64,000 nt of DNA, taken from Paragyromitra xinjiangensis. Taxonomy: Eukaryota; Ascomycota; Pezizomycetes; Pezizales; Discinaceae. Where the stretch lies: the NCBI GenBank assembly GCA_038503065.1, contig JBCAMK010000003.1, forward strand, positions 868,001 through 932,000. Direction: 5' to 3'. Shown here piece after piece: positions 1-11,904 of this stretch. Position 1 is the stretch's first letter, and the number at the start of each line of letters is the position of its first letter. The notes beneath the pieces are model-generated. The model saw only the letters and a list, made by a program, of their open reading frames with translations, made no database searches and was not told where the DNA came from. The position numbers were made by a program, and so were the translations under genes.

Positions 1-2
1 TT

Positions 3-416
3 GCCGTCACGTTCCTCGGGAAATCTACAAATCTCCACGCCGCCTAGGACACTGCTATTCCCAACCGCATCGTTAACACTACAAACCCAGGGTTCGTTGA
101 AGCCCTTGGATGGGCAAACAATCTAGCCGCAAACATCAATGCCAGGAAATTTAGACGTGATGTTAGTAATTGGATTCATTACTACGACGTTCACGAGGAC
201 GGGCCGGCAAAGAGCGCTACCAAGTGGGCGCAAGAGTCGAATAAACTTGTCTGCTCGTACGTTCTCGAGGACGGACCAGAGAAAATCAACGGCACTGAGA
301 TTGGCGGGAAATATTACGAGGGCTCGGTTGATATCGTGTCGATGCAGATCGCAAAGGGAGGAATCCGGCTTGCGGCGTGGCTGAATATGATATTCGAAGG
401 AAAGACTGGGTTTTGA
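3..416 (+). pseudogene. S1/P1 nuclease, C-terminal part, with in-frame TAG
   Basis: The start of the gene lies outside the window. Frame 3 reads AVTFLGKSTNLHAA, then TAG (45-47), then DTAIPN and on to the TGA at 414-416. The stretch TNLHA.WDT, the later WA.ESN segment and the end QIAKGGIRLAAWLN are hallmarks of the secreted zinc-dependent S1/P1 nucleases, which cut single-stranded nucleic acid and release 5' nucleotides. In P1 nuclease the HxxxD pair of this segment binds zinc. Here the TAG replaces the Trp directly before the Asp of that pair. The reading frame after it is clean for 122 codons, so either the nonsense change is recent or it is bypassed. Family assignment is firm; whether the gene is dead is open. 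Confidence 0.8.
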
Positions 417-1861
417 ATACACAGAGGAAAATTGAGATTATGTACTTTTAGGATCAGACTTGTAATTCTATTTACATAATTAAGTTTTTTGGGTGCAAGC
501 CTCGCTTTATATAAATTCAAGGCGAGTTTTATATGGGAAGTAACGAATCCGCATTCCCTTCCCCGGATGCTAGTACACCACATATCGCTTGAAGCAGCCC
601 TGGTACATGTATGTGTGTCGAGACTAATTTGCACCCCTAGATAGCAATGATACTAAGCAAGCCATTTCACCAAACCTCAACAAGCCGTTGTGACTTTTCC
701 TAGCTCCTTATAGAGACAAACCGGGTGACATCGATCCTTGGGCTGTGTTTCACACCGCAGCTTCTAAATATGCTGCAGGCCAGAATTATCTCGACAACAA
801 AGCCACAGGTTATGATCCCATCCCAACAAAACTCCATAGCCGGGTAAAGCTATTCTATTTCAGCGTTACTTAGCAGGTCTGAAGCGAGTTCAAAAAAACC
901 CCCCTAGCACCGTTATACGCTTTCTCTAGGATAACACTAGTCCTTAAGTAGGGGAGGCAAGTCTTAGTTGCCAGGTTGCAAGCGAACAATTGCTATTGTA
1001 GTAGTCAGTCTATCGTTACAAACTCTCATTCCGTAACTTCAGCTACATAACAAAGAAACACTGAAAGCACCCAAATCTCCTAACTCAAAATCCGTCCGCA
1101 AACGACCATAAACTCAAAGGATAACAAGTACTATGTGTGACGGGCTTGCACAACCTGCATGTGATGTAAGCCACAAATAAAGAACAAGGAGTAAACAATT
1201 AGCTTAGCTGCCGCCTGGGTGTCAATGTGATTGTCGTGATCCGCCTCGTTTCTAATAGAATGGGACTACGAAAAGGTGATTCAAAACATCGCATCAACCA
1301 TCACCACTTGATCAGTATGGTGGTCAAAAATTCTACGGGGGCTAGAAGCCCGAGGCTGAAAATAATACCAAACCTTATCCCATTTCTCCAGTCTGCTCCT
1401 TCGTTAGTGTTGTCAGGACTGAAAACTATGGGAAGCTAAGAGAACGAGGAACGCTAGACCTTATATATACATGTGCAGATACATGTAGCTTAGATCAAGA
1501 TTCATCCCCTCTTTCTTGCAACCTGATTTGGTGCTTAGTTTCTGTTTCCTCAACAGAAAAGAGAATATAAACTGGGCTTAAGTGGCTGATCTAGTACGAC
1601 TGAAGATTCTAACCCGTGAGGGTGCTATACGGGGATTTTTGCGGAAGTCTTGCTTACGCACAAGTGTGGCATTGGTTCTTTGTTCACATCACAAATACTT
1701 TAATTCCACTCGTGAAATAAAACACTAATGTCATTTTATATTCTACCTCCCTCTGACAACACCCAAAATACAGATAATTACCCCCGATTATATCTTATTT
1801 CCCTCCTCGATATATCTAAAGTTCTAGTCTCCATTCGAAGCGGGGGGCTCGCGTTCGGAAA
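417..1861. other. Gene-poor spacer
   Basis: I see no convincing gene here. Short frames are interrupted and lack recognisable domains. Two copies of the palindrome TACATGTA occur (604-611 and 1480-1487). The last 150 bases are presumably promoter and leader of the next gene. Confidence 0.5.
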
Positions 1862-4421
1862 ATGTCATCGAATCCGAATTCCAGGAGACTTGTCCAAAAA
1901 CATAAACAAGCTGTGCTCGATTATTGGTTTGGCCTGTACAACCTCAAATTCGGAGATCCCACTCATTTCGCTACATTTTTGACGAATAGGTTTCGGCAAA
2001 TTAACGAACTCGAAAGAACCGGACAACTCACCGAAGAGCTGAGGAGTAAAGCTGGCTGCAACACCCTATATGAGATACTAGAAGAGATCAGAGATCTTCC
2101 GGATCATAGGCACCGCGAAGATGCTGCGAATATCCTCGCCGAAGTTGATGAAAGGCTCGACGGGAGACCTCCTCTACCACTTGTATCACGGCCGATGAAT
2201 GTTCCACCCTCCCCACGAACCCAAGCGGAGATGGATATGGATAATATTATAAGGTCGCCGTTTGATGATGATTTCATAAAATTAAAAATGCCCCCCTTCG
2301 GGCCGGAAGATGGGCTCCCAATCCCATGGGTTAGGGTCAGGGAAAGCAAGCTCCCGCCACCTAAACTGGGTAAAACGAACTTAGGAGTAGTAGACCAACT
2401 TGCAACGAAATATTCTCAAAATATCGCTGCCAAAAATTCAATATTGGATATCTTACTTGCAGGCACCAATCTTCGAGGCCTTGATCCTCCAACCTATCTT
2501 GACAATCCAGCCGAAGTTGTCCTTGAGATGCCGGATAACCTCCGATTCCTCGATGATCCAATCGAAGATGTAGACGATGATCTTCTCAATCAAGCTCAAT
2601 GGCCAAAGCTGGACATTTTTGATCTTAGAAGAGGATCTGCGGCTGTATACGGTCCGCTCCAAGAAAATGATTATATTTACCAACTTATTTCATTGACCCG
2701 TCAAATACTAAGCCAACCGGAAATCGCAAGAAAATACACGATCGTCCATCGTGCGTACCCAAGCAGATATCAAGATGGCACCCCGGAAGAATTCGTGGAT
2801 GAAGATGCACCAACTGTTGAAGAAGGTTAGTTAGAGTTTGGTACCTAACGTTCTAGGTTCTGTTCAATGACCTGTGCTATATATATAGTGGAGTGTATCA
2901 TCAAGTTCATCACCAAGACTTTTCCTGAAATTCGAATAAAACCAAACGCACTAGGCACCAAATACGTGGCTGATTCGGATTCAGATTCAGATTCAGGTTT
3001 AGATTCAGACAGGATGGACAAAGATAGTGATGACGACGACGACGACGACGATGACGATGACGATGACGATAAATTGACCTGCTATGCTGTCCATGATCGT
3101 GATGATGATCCTAACGTGGTAAACCTTAACGGGGGTATCTTTGACTGTATCGAAGATTTTCAGCGTCGCAAAAAGCCTTATGGTCACCTCCTTTATTTCG
3201 TCGTAGCGGTTATAGCTCATGAGATGGGTCATTATCTCAACACTTGTGTAAAAATCCCCTGCGTTTTACCTACCTCAACAAGGCTTTCTAACATGATCTT
3301 ATTCGCCCCAGGTATGGTATAGGAATGCTGGGATTATTGGTGGTGACGCTTTCGATACCCCTAGGCGAATGCGGTGGTACCAGCAACTTGAAACTTACGA
3401 ATATCTATATTCCGCCGAGTACGATAGGTTCTGGTCTAGGATGGGAGAGATGGGTGAAGTCATGGAATGGTTAATTCACAATTACTTTCTAGATTTAAAC
3501 ATGAAATCTGATCCTGCCACTAAGTCTAGACCGCTGATAGTAACGTGCTGGGGATCCTACCCAGGCCAAGCCAAAATAACCCCCGAAACCCCCCAAATTA
3601 TCATCAGAGCCGCTCTTGGAGAACGACTGTTCCGAGGCCTCCCAATGGTGCGTATGAAGAGTGCTGAAGAGTTTCGAGAATTCATTCAGAACGAAGAAGG
3701 CTGGGGTAAATCTCAGCAAAAGATTGCTACGCTCCTACGGGCCCCGCCTGATATGGAGGTTGAAATGATGGACGTGGACGAGATCTACACGGGATATACG
3801 CTTGGACAAGATAGGTCAAGTGGAAAGAAAAAGAGGTACCGCTATGCCTCCCGGAGTTTCCACAATCAAGATCTACGCAAAAATCATTGGAAGAAAATAT
3901 ATGGTGCACCAGTCGAGTCATTAAGACCCAACAACAGAACCAATCGATTGGCACCACCACCACCACCCAAACTGAGAGCACTTCCAGAAACGTTACGGCC
4001 AGCAGTTTTTCAAATTTTGCTTCTATTTCTTTTTATTTGTTGCTTTTTAGGCGTGAAACTTGGTTTGAAGGCCAGCTACAGCTCAAAACTCGGGAAAGCT
4101 ATGGTTTACTTTGGGCTTTTTTGGGGTACCTTCGTCTTATATACATTTTACCGTATTTTTTACATTTCCATACGTAAGACATTGGGTATGTTCGGGGTTC
4201 AACAAGGAACTCGACCACCTGGCCTAATAACCTTGCCAGCGATCATACAGCCAAAAAATGTACAGGTCTTGTTGTTTCTGTTATCACTCCTCTCTTTCGC
4301 AGGCGTGGAACTCCATCTAAGTGCTAGATTCACCATTCTAGCTCTGTACGCCCTTTACCTCACTTTTTATATTTTCTTGCAGTATCAAAGAACATTTGGA
4401 ATTCAGCGAAGAGGATTGTGA
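1862..4421 (+). CDS. HExxH-motif protein with acidic tract and C-terminal membrane helices
   Basis: Three exons join in frame: 1862-2825, 2889-3247 and 3312-4421 (810 aa). Introns are 2826-2888 (donor GTTAGT) and 3248-3311 (donor GTAAAA, branch CTAAC). I do not recognise the family. Visible parts are a soluble N-terminal half rich in Pro and acidic residues, Asp/Ser repeats ending in a run of about 14 Asp (near residues 368-383), and the zinc-protease-like motif HEMGH at residues 432-436. Intron 2 falls five codons after it. A Glu-rich segment (GEMGEVMEW) about 45 residues later could supply a third zinc ligand, as in gluzincins. Four hydrophobic helices lie near residues 671-694, 703-726, 758-776 and 781-797. 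The HExxH helix is preceded by hydrophobic residues, as in real metallopeptidases, but peptidase activity is inference. Confidence 0.6.
3218..3232 (+). other. HEMGH codons (candidate zinc-binding motif)
   Basis: These five codons spell His-Glu-Met-Gly-His, the HExxH pattern in which two His bind zinc and Glu activates water in many metallopeptidases. They sit inside exon 2 of the 1862-4421 gene, after VAVIA and before YLNT. HExxH also arises by chance, so context and a third ligand decide. Confidence 0.55.
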
Positions 4422-4980
4422 GATATACTGCTTAGACATTAAATAGAAGCAGCCGAACCCAAATTTGACAGTATTTAGTCTTAGAAAGCGGTTGCTACAG
4501 TGAAATGAGTTGACGTCATAGTGAAATCATAACCATTTTCAGTTTGATTACCCTCGCCGTTCTACCTCCAAAGTCGAGTCTTAATTTGTAGAGAACACAA
4601 AGCCAATTCTCCACAGGTATATCACACTCATAAATTACACCGATTTCAAACTAGCGTTAATGACTTTACTACCAGAATACAGTGTCCTAAAGCAATAGTT
4701 ATCAGCATATCTCACTTGAGTCGGCCGCACCGGCTCCGCATCTACCCTCCTCGGGCATCTCTGGAACCTTTCCTGGTATTTCACCCTCCTTTAACATTTT
4801 GAAAGCCTGTTACATCTAATTGCGAAGGCCATTAGATTCTTGAACTCCGGCCCACGATTTTGGTCCATGGACAATCCAGGTATTGAAGCACTAACCACCC
4901 ATCGATTTAACTGACTAAACTCTAAAGAAGCTATTGGGTTAACTGAACTCTTAGTAACCGAGATAAGATCTGTTATTAGA
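4422..4980. other. Spacer between two unrecognised genes
   Basis: Nothing recognisable: no long frame and no repeat that I could pair. It presumably contains the 3' end of the HExxH gene and the 5' region of the next transcribed unit, if that one is real. Confidence 0.4.
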
Positions 4981-4983
4981 GGT

Positions 4984-5703
4984 TTGACCACGTCGCCTCC
5001 TCAGCATCAGCGACATATCCTCGAGACCTATTTCTTACCTAACGGCGCTTTTGACCACCCACTATGCCACGTTGATCGCTTTTACTTCCCGATAGCCTCT
5101 CGCTCAGTCATCCTAGGGATTTATCAGTGGTACAAAGCTCTCTCTCCAGTCATTAACATAGATATCAAGAGTGTTGGTGGGTTCTTACTAGCCAGATTGG
5201 TCTTAGAACTAAAGGCCACCAAATGATGTTAACACTAGTATAGCGTTTGATGAACACCGAGGAAGACTATATGTTGATTGCAGACAAGTCTTCATATTTT
5301 GGTTCATTCCTTGGCATCACATTGTCGTAAATTTGGTTACTGTTCTCGATCTCGAAAAGCATATAGTGTCTGATAACACAGGCGAAAACACTGAGAAATG
5401 GTACATTGCGAAGCAAAATGACTTATACCAACTTGATGAATGGGTTGCCTTTTTGCCTTTTATTCTTCCTTACGCTAGGTATGACATAGATCATTCTTCT
5501 GGAACCTGACGGTGTACTAATAGATATTTATGGATTAGGCAAATAGTGAGATTCTGGAAAAATTTAGCTGCTCTAGGATGTTTAATTTGTGCAACCTTGG
5601 CGCTCTGGGTGGGACTTGTGAAGGAAATTGACGGGGAAGAAGCGTGCGCGGACTGTAAGAGTAATAAAGCTGATGAAAGAGAAACAATGATAAATAGATA
5701 AAT
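4984..5703 (+). CDS. Unrecognised gene or gene remnant
   Basis: Three stretches look coding but I could not join them with certainty. The first is an 80-codon frame from 4984, rich in aromatic residues. The second starts near 5248 (EHRGRLYVDCRQ...) and runs to LPFILPYAR, followed by a GTATGA donor near 5480. The third, after an acceptor near 5539, reads QIVRFWKNLAALG and then a hydrophobic segment before ending near 5700. Frame changes between the parts need introns or reflect decay. The last block looks like a membrane helix. It lies 0.6 kb downstream of another membrane protein gene on the same strand, but I saw no clear similarity between them. It may be a pseudogene. Confidence 0.25.
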
Positions 5704-5730
5704 AACAGGCATATAATAAAATAGTATCAT

Positions 5731-6870
5731 AGAGCAACCAAGATCTTCTGCTAATTGCTTATTCTGGTTGAGGTACTAGGTTCGCGGAGAATTAAACGCG
5801 TAGGTAAAAAAAGGTGCTACTACATATAGCCCTTCAATTCTTCTTCCATCTCTACTTTTGATTTCTCCCAAAAACCCTACCGCTAAGCTGCACCCCAAAA
5901 TATATGCAATGATGGATGTTTGGCCGTTAGTTACCACATGTTACACCACATCTCCTGGAGTCGCGTACCAACTAGAGACGACAAAACCGTACACGTGTAC
6001 CTCGCCCAAGATGATGAAATACCCTAAAGTAAACATCCTCTAACTCCAGAACCCTTATACAAAGTTCCAAGTGCTGTCAAATGGCAATAGCGGCTAGAAC
6101 CGCCACAAGGTACCGACTCACTGCATGCGAGTAACAGGCAAAACACTTTCCTTGTATACAGCACCCCCAACAACGGAAAATCCTAAACCTATAAAGTAGA
6201 TTTCTTGCTCGTTGACCCTCTGGCTAACCCTCTCAATAATTGGCGAGGCACTCGACCGGCTGATACAAAGTTGAATATGAGGGCTGAAGGCAAGCCAATA
6301 AATACTGCAGCATATACCAGTCAGCGAGCAAGCATACGCGCCATATTAGATATAGACCATAGGATAGAAAGTGTTTAAAGACTAGCGCTAAGTGTTCTTA
6401 TGCACCTACGTGCCGTAACTCTGGCTAGGGACTCTTGTTTCATTATCAGCTCACAAATTCTAGTAAGCATTCTCGATTTGGGATATTTTTCGACCTTGTT
6501 TCATTGCCCTTTGTTTAATTCTTCTAGCAACATTGACACTGAGATCCCCGAACTAGCTTACGGGATCAGCTTTCGTTGAATTCGAGTGATGGAGGGGTTG
6601 GAACGACTGTACTTTGAAGCACGGGTAGCCCTATTAGACTGCATCTAGCGCAGGGCCCAAACCCCAATTACTAACCGTTATAGCAACCACGTACCTCCGA
6701 GACTCAGCGCGGTACCGTCACCGATTCAGCAGGAGCCCCGAACGTCATCTGTCCGCGCGTGGGGTACGTCGCATCTATTAAAGAAGCCATTCCCCTCGAG
6801 CTCAACAGTTCCGCTTAGGATCTATCACCGGCCCCATTACAGCTGTCATACCCGCTTTCAACCCCTAGAA
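5731..6870. other. Spacer upstream of the AIM6-like gene
   Basis: No gene is supported. Short frames are broken and there is no repeat that I can pair. The final few hundred bases are the likely promoter and leader of the gene starting at 6871. Confidence 0.45.
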
Positions 6871-8092
6871 ATGAAACTGTCGCTTGCACTTGGGTTGGGC
6901 TTTGCAACAGCAACAACATCAGCACAAGCATCAAGAGGTATTCAAGATGTCTTAAATTCATGGGGGGAGAGTCCATATGCCAATTACCCAACTCGGTTCA
7001 CACGCGATATCATACCGGTAAAACAAACCCTCGAATAATGTTTTATCCATTACTGTATAACCTTTTCCGCGGATCTAAAGCCCTACTCTCAGTTACAGAT
7101 GTACTGATGTTAAACGATTTTGAAACAGAAGAAAATTCATTCCCATAATGATTATTGGAGAAAAACTCCATTGTACACCGGTAAGTCTGAGGATATACGC
7201 TTTCTGCTATTAAGATACCTAGGTGTGCGCTCAAACTCTCCATAGCAATTTCGAATGGTGCGATCTCGGTTGAGGCAGATGTGTGGCTCTACAATGACAC
7301 GTTATATGTAAGATTCAAGACCCCGGCTCTGCAGTTCTAAAGAGTTAAGAGATAATCAAGGTCGGGCATGACACGTCTTCTTTGACCGTAAATCGCACCT
7401 TTCAGACACTGTATATAGAACCTCTGGTTGAAATCTTAACACTACAAAATCCAACCTCACCATTTGTGTCCGAGAAAACTAGAAAGTAGAGTTGCTATGA
7501 AATTCTTTTACATATGTGTTTCTTAGCTAACCATCTTGTTGAATTTAGTGGAGTATATGACACCTCCATCGATCAAACTCTCATCCTATTTGTGGACGTT
7601 AAAACCGATGGTGTTAAAGCATGGCCATACGTTATTAAGGCGCTAGCGCCGCTAAGAGAAAGGGATTGGTTAACCACGGTCAACGGGAGCACGATAACGT
7701 TAGGCCCCATTACTATAATCGGTACAGGATCCTCTCCGCTACAGCTCATAGCCCCAATCAAAGCCAGGGACTATTTTTTCGACGGTCCCCTCTTGAATCT
7801 CGAGGCGAATAGCATTACGAGATCAATATCGCCTATCGCCAGTACAGAATTCTCCAGCGCAATTGGGGAAGTCCATGGCAGTGGGCTCAACGCAACGCAA
7901 AAACAGGCCCTTAAAGACCAGATAAAAGCTGCTCACGATAAGGGTATTTGGGTTCGTTATTGGGATTTGCCGTCATGGCCAATTAGTACGAGAAATGCGG
8001 TTTGGAGAGAACTGGTAGCTGCAGGTGTGGATCTTTTGAATGTAGATGATTTGGAAGCGGCAGCAAGTTTGAGAGGGATTGAGGGATGGTGA
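6871..8092 (+). CDS. AIM6-like secreted phosphodiesterase-fold protein
   Basis: Five exons, 6871-7017, 7129-7180, 7246-7307, 7361-7485 and 7549-8092, join in frame to 309 aa. The start begins a signal peptide (MKLSLALGLGFATA...). The order of conserved blocks matches fungal 'altered inheritance of mitochondria protein 6' homologues, which have a PLC-like/GDPD TIM-barrel: IHSHNDYWR, then SVEADVWLYNDTLYVGHD, then TLYIEPLVEILT, then LILFVDVKTDG, then GPITIIGTG. The HND, EAD, GH and DVK residues correspond to the usual active-site positions of that fold. All introns have GT..AG ends and each joins known family blocks without loss, so the gene looks functional. Substrate and location are unknown; the yeast name comes from a mitochondrial-inheritance screen and does not define a reaction. 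Confidence 0.85.
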
Positions 8093-9180
8093 AAGAAGTC
8101 GTTTTATTAGATATTGGTATAATATAATACTTGGACGTAGGCCCGTTCCCATTATCAAGGATTCCCACACACTAGTCCTGTTTAGGGTTGGGCATAAAAC
8201 TAACTTGCAAGACCTCAGGCGGCAGAGGCAACCCCGAAATTAGCCAACTGCCAAAGTTTATATACTAAACCCCACTGGATGCAAAACTGTGACATATACT
8301 TAATAATCTATCATCTATTACTGCCACGGCGGAGTCCTGCACATATTTTTGACGTCGCTGATCAAGCCTAGCCTATCAGCTAATTACATGTATATAAGTA
8401 CATGTAGTTACCCTTAGTCTTGAAATCTACTGTACTATGTCATGTGCATGGGAAGAGCGAGAATTGCTACAAGACCTCCTATCACAAGTTAAGAAGTCGC
8501 TGTTTATCAGGTATCAAAGATGACGGACGATACAAGAGGACAAGGTGCATAAAGCTAGTTCCAAGCGTGATACGGAAAAACCATCAATTGATGATTGCGC
8601 TACGATATTCAAGCGAAGTATGACTTAGCTAGGAAATCTTACTAAGGACAGCTTAGCAATAGGTTAGATATCCCCACCGCGTGACCGATTTGAGGTACCA
8701 TAAGTGCTCGGGCCAGGTATACCAAGATGGAACAGGTCTCATTATTTCTCCACTCCATAGAGCGGAAAATCCCATTGTACCACCCCTGACCTGAGCATAT
8801 GATATTATACAACTATCTTTTCCTATCACATTTAGTGACGAGCATAGGCTGCATAACCAAAACTCCGCGATATTATGATGTCATGCTTTGGCCTCCCTAC
8901 TATTGACTTAGCTTGGCCAGCTGGTTTCCCGTTCGTTTCGCTCACTAAAGTTCAGACAGCGTCGACCTAAGAAAATTATTATTCTACAGCTAACCATCGT
9001 ATATTTGAAATACTTGGGCTGCGAGAATGGAAGGCCGGAGTTTCCATATTACATCGTCATAAAAAAAGCGGTATTAAATCCCAAAAGCCAAGGCTAATTG
9101 ATAGGAATGATTGAGATAGCTTCTTTTTGCTTTTTTTAAGGATACACCAAAAATAATAAAATCTGACATCATGCCCACTA
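8093..9180. other. Intergenic region with two TACATGTA palindromes
   Basis: No gene supported. Two TACATGTA sites lie 14 bases apart (8385-8392 and 8399-8406). The two flanking genes converge here, so both 3' ends should fall in this stretch. Confidence 0.45.
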
Positions 9181-9823
9181 CTATGTGCTTTCGTGATGCC
9201 TTTGGGCCTGGCTGGCCTTCCCACCCATCGACGCGATCTCTCTGACTTCCTCCTTAGGCCTGTTTGCGAAGTTTCCTGGGTTTCCATGGCCGGGAAGCTC
9301 CTGCTTTTGCTTTTCAAGGTAGTTCTCATGGGCTACCTTACCACCCTTTGAAGCAATTTCCCTCTTTACAACACATACTCGTCAGCATAAGCCTCCTTCC
9401 TAGGAAAAAAAGTCGGAGGCTTTGATAGGGAGATACGAACCTGCTTCTCAGGATCCATATTTGCGAACCCGCCAGACGCCTTTCCACCCATTGATGCGAT
9501 CTCTCTCACTTCCTCCTTCGGCCTATTCGCGAAGTTTCCAGGGTTACCGTGACCAGGCAATTCCTGCTTCTGTTTCTCGAGATAGTTTTCGTGGGCTGCT
9601 TTGCCGCCCATTGAGGCAATTTCCCTCTATATGCAGTGCACCTTCATTAGAACTATGTTAAGGAATTGAGTGATGGAGGAACGGAGAACACACTGACCTG
9701 TCTCTCAGGATCCATGTTTGCGAATCCACCCGAATGTGATGCTTTCCCACCTTTTGAGGCAATTTCACGGACCTCTTCTGTGGGGCGGTTGGCGAAGTTT
9801 GAAGGGTTGGTATTTGAAGACAT
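9181..9823 (-). CDS. Con-10-like KGG-repeat conidiation/stress protein
   Basis: Three phase-0 exons, 9823-9698, 9626-9441 and 9363-9181, give 164 aa. The protein is hydrophilic and built of repeats of the form REIASxGGKA, the 'KGG' motif of conidiation protein Con-10 and of bacterial stress-induced GsiB-type proteins. Five copies are visible. NFANRP and GFANMDPE.Q linkers alternate with AHENYLEKQKQELPGHGNPG. Exons 2 and 3 begin at the same codon and encode almost the same 51 residues, so one arose by exon duplication. Introns are 71 and 77 bp. Con-10 family members are induced during conidiation, light or desiccation; function is probably protective and cytosolic, by family. A TATAAA lies about 130 bp upstream. 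Confidence 0.88.
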
Positions 9824-9953
9824 GATCGTGTTACGTTTAAAATGAATTGATTTAGTAGAAAAGGATCTTAGAGTTCTTCCAAGCATGAGTTTAAGAATTG
9901 GATAATAGCGATGATTGTGAGGATAATGGTCGTATTGATTTAGGATACAGGTC

Positions 9954-9959
9954 TTTATA
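9954..9959 (-). promoter_or_regulatory. Possible TATA box of the Con-10-like gene
   Basis: TATAAA on the minus strand, about 130 bases upstream of the ATG at 9823. Position fits a leader of about 100 nt. Single weak motif. Confidence 0.35.
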
Positions 9960-10287
9960 TGCATTGGTAAGGAAATCACTCTATATCAAGAAAACCGGAA
10001 TGAAACGACAAACCTGCGTCTTTGAGGGGCGAAGCATGACATCAAGCAATTGAGCCACCAACTGTCAGTACTAGGATTGAGATTTTCACATTGATAGGTA
10101 TATAAGGCATATGCATAGGACAAGGGGCAATTCCGCTGCTCAGCAAAAGAATCACCAAATTGGTCATAACGGGTGAGTCTTGCTAAGGTTAGGTTTGTGA
10201 AAACTTCCAGCATGATGTCATATGTCTAGGGAGCAGATGCATCACGATCGTCATTAATTTAGCTTAGGCTTGGCGAAAAGCGTGGTA

Positions 10288-10602
10288 TGGTTGGGGACGT
10301 CTTTTATCGGAGGGCTGCAACATTCGTCTCGCTTACTAATCCATACAAAATAGGCGCAAAATGCCAAGTAATAGGCATGAATCCTTCAATTTTGACCATA
10401 CAAACGACATTAGTCCTCAAACCCAATTTTGATAACTCAACAACCAGAATGAATTTGGAAAATCCAAGACTGTCAGGTGAAAGAGCGAGTGAAATATAGG
10501 CCCATAACAGAGCTCTTTAAGAAAATAGACTTTTTTTGGTGGAGGAGACGCGATTCAAAGTGGTGGGTTCTAAAACCCTCCGGTTATAGGCGTCCCCAAC
10601 CA
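10288..10602. mobile_element. 315-bp TIR element (MITE) flanked by TA
   Basis: The ends are inverted copies beginning TGGTTGGGGACG; over 27 bases 23 match. A TA dinucleotide lies directly outside each end (10286-10287 and 10603-10604), the target duplication of Tc1/mariner-pogo elements. The interior has no transposase. A frame of 93 codons on the minus strand crosses one end and is probably not a gene. I found no second copy in this window. Confidence 0.6.
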
Positions 10603-10604
10603 TA

Positions 10605-11902
10605 CTTGACAATAACCCGGCGTGCGGTTGGGTGGTGATGGAGAGTGTAACAGATGCACAATTGCAAGCCACCTGGACAGGCCCCCACCCGGACAGATGA
10701 TTATCGGCTAGAATTTGGCAGAGAAAATCTCCGAGCAGCGGTTGCAGCGCCAGAAACCTTCTATTTGGCGCTAGCTGTCCAGGTATCTGTCTAATCAAGA
10801 CTGGATTTCTATGAAGAAAAGTACCTACTCTAATAATACGCCTAATACTGAATCAATCACGTGGTGCTCGCTGACCAGAAGAGGCTTTGGGATACGTATT
10901 TGTCTTGGCAAAAAACTATCCACATACCTCGACTAAATGTTATAATTAGTTTAGTGACATTCACTCAAGCGCGGAAGGTATGGTAGAGATCTAGGCTTGA
11001 GCCATTCGAAATATCAAGACGTCACGCAGGAGCACGGACTACACTTCACTAGTCCCTAGTCCGTCGGTATCAGAAGACCTGTCGGACTAGTATTTCTTAA
11101 GGGCTGAGAGCTCTAGATCCAGCCTACTTCCAGGGTCTTATCGATATTCTGGACCTTGGGAATCATATCTCATCCACCAGTGGGTTGGCTGTGGATTGAA
11201 TAAGATATCCCATACATAAACCAGATGCATATGCGTTGCTCGTCAGCAAATATACGAGTTGTAGTATAAGGGGATGAATTATAATTAAGGAGAACACCAG
11301 GAGGGGGGGTTGGGCGGTAACTCAATTTACTATGTTTTAGGGGGTACGACGTATGAAAATTACTAAGCTATATATATAGGAAAGTGGAAGCATACATATT
11401 TTAACAGACCAAAAGACGTCAAGTTCAAGATGTTACTCCCATATAATTATATTCTACCCCGAGTTCTTACTAGCGAGGTTATCTGCTGTGGTGATAGCAG
11501 GTTAGTCAGGTTTTAAGTGGCTCGTAAAGGTCGATAAATTACCTTATATCGATATCTCGTATACCCCCAAACCCTTAGATCGTGTTTGCATAACCTGATT
11601 CCAAACACTGCCTTCATAATCGTTCGAATCGTTTTAGATCGATACACACCTAGGTCTTGTGTAGATCGCTTTAGTTTTGTGTAGGTTGGGATGCATATGG
11701 TTGGAAGCTAGAAAACATTTCTCGATAGGCGTTATAACCGGAAATTTTCTTTCTACAGACGACCCTGATATCCTGGGGCGTATCACTCTACCAAAAATTT
11801 ACCGCGCAGAAATCCCGCTTACCCTCCCTTGACCACTTAGAACGGCGCTGAATCTGCCTGTAGATATGATTTAACCACAATTGCAAGCGGTAGGTCCAGA
11901 AA
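10605..11902. other. Gene-poor spacer
   Basis: No coding frame of note. The sequence is AT-rich with short runs such as the G-run near 11300. It separates two TIR elements and is probably old intergenic DNA. Confidence 0.45.
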
Positions 11903-11904
11903 TA

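Noticed and set aside
10517..10798. 93-codon minus-strand frame
   Set aside because: It crosses the end of a TIR element and has no motif; probably chance.
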